Source: Paraphysomonas bandaiensis
Taxonomy: Eukaryota; Chrysophyceae
Length of the DNA stretch: 64,000 nucleotides
Assembly (NCBI GenBank): GCA_965644295.1
Contig: CBFFRP010000058.1
Location: 124,001-188,000 of the forward strand
Reading direction: 5' to 3'
The translations under genes and the position numbers were made by a program. The notes under the pieces were generated by a model that saw only the letters and a program-made list of their open reading frames with translations, did no database searches and was not told where the DNA came from. This document shows, piece by piece, positions 12,600 through 22,101 of the stretch (the first letter of the stretch is position 1; each line of letters starts with the position of its first letter).

Positions 12600-13868
12600 T
12601 TAGAATATGAAGTGTGTAAGAAGTATCTACTTCATTGTATTTCAATGATATATATATATATGGAATCATTCATATGGGATAGTGTTGTATAGGATATCAA
12701 TACACTTATCGTTGTGTATGTATGATCTTATACAAACGTCCACTGTGTACAGATGTACTGTAGTACTGTATATTATATGTACTGCTATACTGCAGGTGTA
12801 TACGTACAGGATGTGGAGTTGAATACTCTGGAATACTGCACATGTATATACGTCGTACCGTTACAATGCAGGAGTATGTCCTTAAGATACTCTTGTTGTC
12901 CACATCTTAGCTGTGCAATGATATACACCAACTCGTGATGCATCATTGTATTGCATATGTTACTATTTCCATTTTGAAACAGGTGCCAAGGCTTTAAACT
13001 TTTATTATATTATTCAATATTCATTAGTTTGCCAGATAGTGTGTAGCGGTTATGCACTTACAGTGTACGAGACACATAAGCGTTAGCCATTGTGATTTCC
13101 CTACATTAGTTTGTGCCATTGTGGTGCACTTCTTCAATACATAGTAGTGATCTACCTCAATAATATTAAGATATTTGAATAATCCTTATATTATCACATG
13201 TGAACTAGTTGTTCGATGTATAACTCACATAGTATACCGTACTGACTTAAAGAAAAATTTAAAGATAACAACTATTCAAGTGCCTACTACCAAGTACTTT
13301 TCTTGACAACTCTGCCCACTACAACGCAGTGTATAACTCGAATTCTTTCGAGCATTTAACAAACAATTATCATTGTTTAGTGCAGATTTTCATAAATATT
13401 AAAAATTGTTTGATTCAGTTATGACATAAATCTTCGATAATTATCTGGTAATTGAAGCGGCATGATTGTGTAATTAGCATTGCAATATATACCACTCGTT
13501 ATCTAAACGACAGTATAACGTATAACGGGATATATGATATATCAATAATCAATACATTATACTCTTTCTACAGTACGTAATATTACAATAAAATATAAAT
13601 ATATCATCTATATTTTATGTTGTTGTATGAAGTTACGGTTGCTGTGAAATCAAAGCTAATAACTTGCAAGGATGGGTATGTCCAATATTAAGGCTAACTA
13701 GCTGTCGAAACGAATTTAGTCAACGACGTTTAGATTCATTTAACGACTCCTAAAACGTATCACATTCGAATAAAAGTTACCATTATTACTATTACTCGCC
13801 ATACATTGATAATTTATAACAATAAACTACAGATAAGTGGACATGATTTTACTATCACCGTAAGTATA
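12600..13868. other. Intergenic region between two minus-strand genes
   Basis: It contains the glycosyltransferase promoter (12600 to roughly 13000), with GTAC/GTATA-rich DNA and a TACTGCTATACTGC stretch near 12780. The rest is the downstream flank of the coiled-coil gene. I see no further exon. Confidence 0.5.
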
Positions 13869-14775
13869 TTATGAAGATGACGGCTTCTTTTTAGTTTTCT
13901 TTTTCTTGGTAATGTCATGACCTGATCCAGACGAGGAAAGTCCACCTCTAGAGTCATTTGGACTGATTGTTTGTGGTTCATGTAACGGAAAATGTTCATT
14001 GGAATTGGCCCTGGCTAGAGCAGACTCCAGGTCTCCGAAAGCTGTTTCCTGGACCTGCTGAGCAGCTCGAAGCTTCTCCACCCACTCTCTTTCTTTCTTT
14101 TCCAGCTTCTTGACCAGCTTTTCAGCCCGTCGTGCCTCTGCTTCTTCTTCCTTCGCCCGTGCTTCGTAATATTCTTTAATTTTCTGTTCATGTAGACGCT
14201 TTTCCTCTTCCCTCTTTAGTCTTGCCTCATTCTCTCGTATTCTTACCTCACGACGCATCTCCTGCTTTCGTTTCACATCCATTGCTTTCATTTGAAGCAT
14301 TTCCTTCCGTAAATGCTGCTTTTCTTCTCTAATTTGATCAACATCATTTCTTTTCTTCCGAATTACGGCTTCGACTTGCTTCTTTTTAATAGATCGCGAC
14401 TGTTCTTCCATTTGAAAATTCTTTTTGTGAATTTCTTCACGTAGTTTTTGTTCTTCTGATGCAGCCTGCATCCACTCCTTGGTCCTACGCTCGTTCTCTT
14501 CCCTCATTGCAAGGATATCTAATGCACGTTCTTTGGTCTGGTCTACCTTCTTCCTAGCCCTTTCTTCTTCTTTTTGAAGAAGAGCAATGCGATTCCTGTG
14601 TACATAACATTAGAACTACGATAAGAGTTAAATGCAATAAAACTTGCATGAGTAATTGAGCATCATTAGCCGCCTGCTTTTTTCGATACTTATTAATCGA
14701 AATCTTCCTGTTGGAATTCAGACTATCTGATGAGTCTAACATTGCTTCCTCCTTACTTGGGGAAATATTAGGCAA
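13869..14775 (-). CDS. Highly charged coiled-coil protein, function unknown
   Basis: Two exons, 14775-14648 and 14595-13869, give 284 aa. No GT donor keeps the frame; a GC-AG intron (14647-14596, donor GCAAGT) joins them in phase and gives QLLM followed by NRIALLQKEEERARKK. Almost the whole chain after residue 45 is a Lys/Glu/Arg-rich helix (for example KRLHEQKIKEYYEARAKEEE). A Ser/Gly/Lys tail ends in KKKKTKKKPSSS. I do not recognise the family; such helices occur in cytoskeletal and flagellar proteins, but that is only a class resemblance. Its start lies about 850 bp from the divergent SAP/UIM-like gene. Confidence 0.75.
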
Positions 14776-15142
14776 AAATGAGTCAGTAATGATAAATAAG
14801 AGCTATCCAATGCGCAGGATAGTGAGCTAGTAAAATATCTACAAATACAATGATTCAATTCAAGATGTTTATTATGTTAAGTTTCCAATTGTTCATTAAT
14901 ATGTATGTATGTATGTATGTATAGACGACAGTTGAGAGCACTGCTCTGCTCTGTATATACAAGCATACATATTTTGCGAAACTGCCTTTGAGTTCAAACA
15001 CTGCTGCTGGTGACTTCGATTAGAAGGATAAAAGGTTGTATTATTGGGATCAATCGAGTTATATGGATAGATTCGTATCTTCAACAGACATTCATTTGTG
15101 TTTTTTTGAATATACTACTGTACTGTATTCTTTGATACACTA

Positions 15143-15422
15143 CGCAAAGTACAACATACACTATACATATATATACTCTGTATACATATACATATACACA
15201 TACACCCAACAGCAGTACATAGACTTTATGTATAGGTATAGTGGCGTATCGGCATCCTTTGTATATTTTTGTTCAAAGATGCCGCAAAGTACAACATACA
15301 CTATACATATATATACTCTGTATACATATACATATACACATACACCCAACAGCAGTACATAGACTTTATGTATAGGTATAGTGGCGTATCGGCATCCTTT
15401 GTATATTTTTGTTCAAAGATGC
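15143..15422. repeat. 140-bp tandem direct repeat (two units)
   Basis: CGCAAAGTACAACATACAC recurs at 15143 and 15283, and the following ~138 bp are essentially identical. Each unit ends in TCGGCATCCTTTG...CAAAGATGC, so the duplication includes the hairpin part of the upstream element. Confidence 0.9.
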
Positions 15423-15523
15423 CTCTAATATTGAGACAACAATTATCTGTATTCTATCCGTAGTTATATCACAGTAATATAGAAAATATTTGCTTCAATA
15501 TATTTCCGAAAAATAAGATGCTG
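15389..15523 (+). repeat. ~135-bp upstream hairpin element, copy 2
   Basis: It has the same order as copy 1: TCGGCATCCTTTG, CAAAGATGCC, TCTAATATTGAGACAA, TTATCTGTATTCTA and AATAAGATGCTGA. It lies directly upstream of the gene starting at 15626. Confidence 0.8.
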
Positions 15524-15625
15524 ACTGCTGTATATAGATATACAAAGCCATGACATATATATATATATATACCTATATGTCCCTCTAATATATACATATA
15601 TTAACCATATAAATAATTTTTCATC

Positions 15626-17003
15626 ATGAAACCTGATGAAAATAATAAAAATTATCAAATATTATGTAATATATTTACTGATGTACTTCATTTAACACAA
15701 AGAGATACGAAGTTACTTATTACATCATTAAATTATACATCATTACGTATAGTTGATATTAAATCTATTATAAGACAATGTCGTCAATATGGTTATATTA
15801 TTTCATTACGTGGAAATAAAACTGATCTTGTAAGATCATTAGAAGATTTAGTTTCAGATTTATTAAATGATTCTTCTGATGATGAAGATGATGATAATAC
15901 AATCAATCATACAGCAGATAATCAGACAACAGCTAATCATATGATCACTCAAGGATCACCTCAATTATATCGTACATATCCAACCGTTACCTCATCACCT
16001 CATTCATGGACATTATCTAATGCAATACAACAAGAAACACCAAGTCATTCTTCAACTGATCAATCATCTACTCCCCATATATCCTCATCTAATTCACGTA
16101 CACCTGATCTATTTATGGTTCATTTACTTAATACTCATAATCGTCGTGTATGTGATGAACTTATTGCATGTGGATGTCCACAGAATGAAATACGTAAAGC
16201 AGTATTACAATTGTATTCAAGGGGTGATTTATTTGATTTTGCACAACTCTTTAGTCATATAGCGATAGCAGTCGATCCAAGTCAATCAAATGAAGAATCA
16301 AATGTTTTAGCTGATGAACAAAAATATAATGAAGATCTTGATAAGGCAATCAGAGAAAGTGAACATGAACGAGATGCTATACAGGTATATAAAGATATTG
16401 TTTTTTGTTGTTACGAATACGTTATTTGATATCTATCCTGGTTAGGTCCGTAAGAGAAAACGTGATCAAGAACTGCTGGAGGACAACAATATATCCCTTC
16501 GTTATGTCGAAGAGTTTAGACTTTCGCACCTCCTCGGTCGTCGAGTTGCTTCTGAATCGGGCTGCAGCTATATTTTATGGGCCGTTGATCTACTTGATAA
16601 GGAGTCGATATCTCAGGATAGCGAACCGGCTCGCATGCCACTGTTAGATATAATTTCAACCCTACGTAAACATCTGGTTAATATGTTGAGTCTGGAAGCC
16701 AGGTCATACAAATGGTACAAAGACAGCGGCAGACCTTATTTTGTGGAGTTGTCGAAACGTCTAGATGCATCTTTCAATCCGGCCCCACTCCCTGGAAATT
16801 CTTCTGATGAATCCTGTATAAAGAAGGCAGGAGCATTGATAAAACTCTTAGAAACTGAAATAGAAGAACTTCAGAAAATTTTATTCTCTGTCCCAACATC
16901 TGCCGGAGCAGCTCCGCAGGCGTTTCGAGAGTTGGATTCAACAGGCTTGGGTGCACAGTATACGTATAGTTTAGAAGAGGATGGTATAGAAGTTATAGAG
17001 TAG
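15626..17003 (+). CDS. SAP-like and UIM-like domain protein, function unknown
   Basis: Exons 15626-16384 and 16446-17003 give 438 aa. Residues ~40-82 resemble a SAP DNA-binding helix pair (IVDIKSIIRQCRQYGYI, then GNKTDLVRSLEDL). An acidic stretch and a Ser/Thr/Pro-rich linker follow. A helical segment near 172-212 (VCDELIACGCPQNEIRKAVL) looks UBA-like. YNEDLDKAIRESEHERD at ~235-251 resembles a ubiquitin-interacting motif. The second exon is a helical region with LLEDNNISLRYVEEFRLSHL that I do not recognise. SAP plus ubiquitin-binding modules would suit a chromatin or DNA-repair adaptor, but this is inference from weak motifs. The first ~700 bp are extremely AT-rich compared with exon 2. Confidence 0.7.
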
Positions 17004-18648
17004 GTAATTGTCACATTTTTTGAACCTGTGGATGTGTTTTGTTTTCAAGACTCTTTGTTTTGTGTAGCTCGTTTGCATTTCGGACGTACAGTTAATATTT
17101 TGCGCTGCTCGAGTAGACCATTAGCAGTTGATGTTGATATGATTGCCTCGACTCACATGATGATTTGTGTATATGAGCTGTGCCCGCATCAGCTGGTAAT
17201 AAGATATACGTAAACCATGAAACACTTCGAAGTGTATTTGGAATTTATTATTGAAAGTCTTATTATTTAGCAATAGGCGTTAAAAACCTGCACCAATGTA
17301 GTGGCTAGTTGAATCCTAGACATACTATTTATGGAATTTATTGAAAATTGAAAGGCTTGTCTATTCGTAAGACTATGTATTCGGCAACTTAAAAGGGTTA
17401 ATATTGTTACATAAAATGAACTTATAGTAGAATATAAGTGCAGTGGAACTCATCAGTGATGTATGGCGACAAGAGCTTGACTTCTGAACTGACACGCAGT
17501 ATGAATGTACTGTTAAAATTAATTCATCTAAAATAACACATTTTTTAAAACTAAATTGGACTGTTATATTTAACCTCGGGTGATGTGGAACTTTTATCGT
17601 CATGATTAAAAGCCTAGCTATTTGTAGCGTGCTTGCTTGTTTGGTGTTTACTGATTAAGGTTAAGAAAAACAAATAAAATCAAAGTATTTTTCAAACTAT
17701 TGGTATTTATGTAAGAAAGTTACACTAGATCTAATCCCCAAATTTCAATAATAGCTGCAACAAATGCATTCTTACCAAAGAAGGATGCTGTGGGAATAGC
17801 AACTACAAGGAATTGAATACGTACATATATGTGGTGATAGAAAGTGCAAAATTGTGTTTGCACAAACTTTTTTGTTGTATCATCATCACATTTATGCACA
17901 TCACGCTAAACCCCTGATAGTAATGCGGTGTGTATGATATGAGATATCAGGCACATAATCCTGATAACCCTAAAAAGACGGGGAGCCTGAAGCATGAAAC
18001 ATTTGAACTCTCCAGCAATATTCTTGAAGTAGTACTGTTGCGAAGTCCTGGCTTGAGGAATAGGTCACTTGCATTGACAGTATTTGTTGAAAGTTGCTCA
18101 TTTTAAGCTATACCACAGAGAGAATTTGTCGTAAGACTAGATAGATTTATTAATAACATTTCAACGAAGTTGTGATAAACAACACTAACTCATTTTAATC
18201 CACGCATAATATCCTACATATGCGAACCTCTCGTTACTGAACATATCTTGAAAGATCAAACTATTTCAGTTTCTCAATATCATCACAACATTTGTACATC
18301 ACTATATTTCACTGTATTCTTGTACATTGTCTTCAAGTGACATTCTGAATATACTAGAATAAGATCCATATTCTAATAGTATTATGACCTTCTACACCAT
18401 CATACGAAGAATGGAATAAGGCTTGGAGTGTTGAAAATATTTCAGAACTATGATATTATAAAACAATTGTAAGTATTCGTTGGTCGAATACATACAACAA
18501 GGAAGTAAACCTAGAACAAAATTGTTCTAACAACTGAAATGAGTTCACTTCAACCACAACAATAGAAAAGCAAAACATAGAAGCACATCAATGTGCAACA
18601 TCACAAGCAACATAACATAATCACAACAAAACTACAGAATAACTTAAA
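17004..18648. other. Convergent intergenic region with a repeat fragment
   Basis: About 1.6 kb without exons. Positions 17245-17330 (TATTGAAAGTCTTATTATTTAG, then CAATAGGCGTTAAAAACCTG) match the end of the dispersed repeat family found at 25430, 26340, 43700 and 55560. Nothing else was recognised. Confidence 0.6.
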
Positions 18649-21545
18649 TTAAAAGCTATTGCGAAGTCTTTCTCTAGCGTCTTCAACAGTGGCTCCTGGC
18701 AGAAAACAATTCATAATAGCCTCAAGCTTAACCCGTTTCATCGGTTTGGTGACCACCGCATCAGCACCCACATCTAAAAACTCTTGCACATCATCATCCA
18801 TGGCATTACCTGTGACCGCAATGATGCAACCCAGAAATCCTTTTTCACGAATAATTCGAGTGGCTTCGATACCATTCTGTTTTACCAAAATATCATTCGA
18901 TTGTAAACATTTATACATCAGCTGCCTCACCATTACTGGCATCGTGTAATCCATGAATATAAGATGTAAATCGCGATTTTCCTGGTACATTAAAGTTGCC
19001 TCTAACCCGTTTACTGCAGCCAATGATTTCACTTTGAATTGGGTAAGTAGCCGCTGGAGCATTTTCAAATTCGACGGTGTGTCTATTATACAAAAGTTAG
19101 AATAGTAACACGAGAACGGAATATCTACGCACCATCAACACACATCACACGCCAAGACTGCCTCTCAGGTAGTAACCCACGGTCTGCGGAGGCTATACTG
19201 CATGAATCTTCGTAAATGGGAGGCTCTGTCCATATAATATATTATCCACGATATAATTATCGTACTAAACCAACCTGGGTCACATGTTGCATTTATATTC
19301 CTCGAATTTACATCCTCAAAGCCATTCTTTATGTTGGAATCTGTGGTCATAGGTACTTCATTGGCAATTATTTGAGTGGTTGGTTTAGCAGGTACAATGC
19401 TCCTACTTTCAATCGCTGACATGGAATGCGACCCCCTATCCTCTAAGTATAGATAGTGTAAGCAGACAGGATTGAAGCAATAAGTACTTTTCCAAAATAC
19501 GCTCTAACACATGATACAATACAACAACGGAGTTTACAACAGTGCAAGTTTAACGTTCATAATCAATAATACAATACTAGCAGAGAATTTAACATTTTGT
19601 CATAGGCAACACCTGAAAGTGTGCATCCCTCTTTGATACAGCTCAGAGGAGTCACATCCGCATGGGCTGCTTGATGACGTAAGCTCCATGACAATTCCGA
19701 ACTTTCGTTTGTAAGGACAACATCGGTGTGTGTTGACCTGTTCGAATTGCACCTATTACTGTTGCCGTCTTGCTGCGGTTTTGACAAGCGTGAGTACACT
19801 ACATCTTTCTCGTGGGCATGAACTTGTATAGCACGAAATCGATTTTTTTTTAAAGGCCTACGCAATATTTCCCGGTCATCAACTCTACGCAGATTCAAGT
19901 TTATATTGAAAATTAAACAACCATTTGAAGAGGTTGATAGGTCAACCGTTCCGTTGTGCAGGGCAATTATTTCCTTTGCTATCACTGGAGATAAACCCGA
20001 GAAGCAATCACCAAAGATATCACCGATGAGTAGTGTACTATAAGGTTCAAAACAACAGCGTAGCTCATCCAGTGTCTTGCATGGGTGCTCCGTAGAAAAA
20101 GTTATAAAAATTCCAGTAGTTTCTTCGCTGGATGGACCTCCTTTACAGCTTCCTACTTCAGATGATACGTGAATAGAGATTTTGCTTCCTGCTTTCGAGC
20201 ATGTAATGGCGCTGTTTAACAAATTTACAAGCGCTCTCGTAAGGTAACAACGATCAGCTAGAACTATCTCTGGGAATACCGCCAACGGTGAGAGCTTCAA
20301 CTCAACGTTTCGAGCTGATATTATGCTAGATAATTGGCCGACGACATCTGTCCACACGTCTCTCATAACAACTTCGTGATGGTTCAATAGAAGATTACCC
20401 TCTTCAATTTGCTGCATCGTCAAATAGTCATTGAGTGCCTTTTCCAAGTAGGTAGTGGCGACCACCATGGTTTCAAAAGCTTCTCGTTTCGAGGCTGCAA
20501 CGTCTTCCTCTGACCTATCAGTGCGTAGAGAAGGCTCTGAAACAACATAATCCAAACTCATCGCAAGGGCATTCAGAGGGATACGAGTTTCATATAACAT
20601 GTATCGCACTAATGACCTCAAATGAGAATTGGCTTTGAAATGTATCTCTTGTTCTTCACTAACCGCATGCAAAATAGGTACATGTGCGTCGATGACAGTG
20701 AAGGCCATTAATCCTTTCCCAACAACATCAATCACTAAATAACTGACTAAAGCAGTGGTTGGAGTTAATGCACTGTTCGCCGCAAGGACGTAAACCACGA
20801 AAGATAAAGTCATTGTCACAATCACTACTACAAACAGATCCCGCAAAAGATATAGGCGGAACACTTCGTCATTGAATGCCTTATGACCAGCAGTCATATT
20901 CTTGTCGCACTTTTCCATGCTGACTTTGATGGAAAAATATACGAAGTACAGTGCAAACAAGAAGGAAATCAATCCCACGACAAAAAGAATTATTGTCCCG
21001 TAAATATCAATGCCATGAAATTGCATGGAAAACCCTGTTGCAATGGTCAAAAATATAGACATGATAGCCTTGATATCATCAGACGAGGGGGCCCTCCCAA
21101 ATTCAGGAACCAGTACCGTATACATCAATAACGGGACAGTGATAATCCATGAACACCAATTAGCCGCATAGGTAACAGCACTGTACATAGAATTATTACA
21201 GTAAATGAGTGTTATTGTTTTGATTTCTTACCCCCAGTTATCGATGCATATATTCTGATCAATGAGGGAGATTATATACGATATAACAGTGATAAGATTA
21301 ACAGTTAATATACTCATATTAATGTTCGAATATTTATCTGTATTACTGTATAAGAGATATCTTCTTAATTGACCAAGAATGATCATGCTTATCGCCCCTA
21401 TAGCGGCTGTAAGAGGCGTATTCATCCTATTAACATGTGTGTAATCATATCGACATATAGGTAGATCTGATATATGGATCAGAGTAGTTAATATGACGAA
21501 TAGACATACACAGATGATAGGAATATATACAGATGTGAATGACAT
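18649..21545 (-). CDS. Rhodopsin-histidine kinase-response regulator hybrid, pseudokinase-like member (HKR-A)
   Basis: Six exons: 21545-21232, 21180-19613, 19442-19275, 19225-19133, 19082-18931 and 18876-18649 (840 aa). Three N-terminal helices precede helix C (NWCSWIITVPLLMYTVL), which aligns with the bacteriorhodopsin helix C signature; the first is an extra TM0, making eight. Helix G reads YLVIDVVGKGLMAF, with retinal-lysine equivalent K260 and D256 at the Asp-212 position. Ser115 occupies the Asp-85 counterion site. The DHp helix reads RYMLYETRIPLNAL, with Tyr301 where the phospho-acceptor His belongs. The ATP domain lacks a clear DxGxG box but keeps a G2-like FSGLSPVIAKEIIALHNG. The receiver is complete: CVDD, phospho-Asp in IFMDYTMP, Thr in AVTGNA and Lys in VTKPM. 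It should absorb light through bound retinal, but autophosphorylation looks unlikely. It lies head-to-head with HKR-B. Confidence 0.88.
18877..18930 (-). other. 54-nt in-frame, stop-free intron inside the receiver domain (HKR-A)
   Basis: It begins GTGAGG, ends AAACAG, and separates IFMDYTMPVM from NGIEATRI. It has no stop and a length divisible by three, so retention would insert 18 residues beside the phosphorylation site. It is identical base for base to 24660-24713. Confidence 0.75.
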
Positions 21546-22101
21546 TGTTTCAATTAAAGAATATTGTTCTATCTGTTATTCATAGTATGATATGATGATA
21601 TAATGATAGACTTATTGTAATAGTAGTCACTATACACTGTAAATTCATAGTAAATATATGAATTCATAGTAAATCATATCAACTTTTTCACTTCTTTTTA
21701 TGAAGTGTGTTCTTATTGAGTGGCCCTCCAACCTGCCTACTAAGCTAATTTTGACACTTCCACGTCAAATATTTTTATCTCAATACAACCACCTTTTTTT
21801 TTTGGAAAGATCTTGACATGTCTGTACAATTGCTGGTAGTACGATATATTGTACGTTTGTATGTAGATAGAAACGAGTATAACCCATAATAAAAACCCAT
21901 ACTTTCGACGTCATGTACGTACACTGTACATATGAACACACATCAATTTCATGGACAGTAAAGTCCATATATATATATATACATACGACTATATATATAT
22001 ACATGGTTATAGAATTGAGAATATAACGAGATTATTATTCATAATCAACATCCATTAAATAAGAATTCTCTATCATAATAATATCATTACAATCATTCAT
22101 T
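21546..22101. promoter_or_regulatory. Shared divergent promoter region of the two rhodopsin histidine kinases
   Basis: The two start codons are 556 bp apart and point away from each other. The region has an A/T-tract (AAAAAAAAAGGTGG near 21790), GTAC-rich DNA (CATGTACGTACACTGTAC at ~21913) and alternating TA. Shared transcription is inferred from geometry only. Confidence 0.55.

Larger units (their letters stand above)
14776..15625. promoter_or_regulatory. Divergent upstream region, coiled-coil / SAP-UIM genes
   Basis: It holds a (TATG)5 tract near 14900, a 140-bp tandem duplication, one complete and one partial copy of the hairpin element, and ACAGCAGTA at 15209 and 15349. The complete hairpin copy ends about 100 bp before the SAP-UIM start codon. 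Confidence 0.5.

Noticed and set aside
15036-15463. Overlapping frames with YTYIYSVYIYIYTYTQ repeats, superficially CRISPR-like in period
   Set aside because: The cause is a simple 140-bp tandem duplication of AT-rich upstream DNA; there are only two units, no spacers, and the DNA is eukaryotic.
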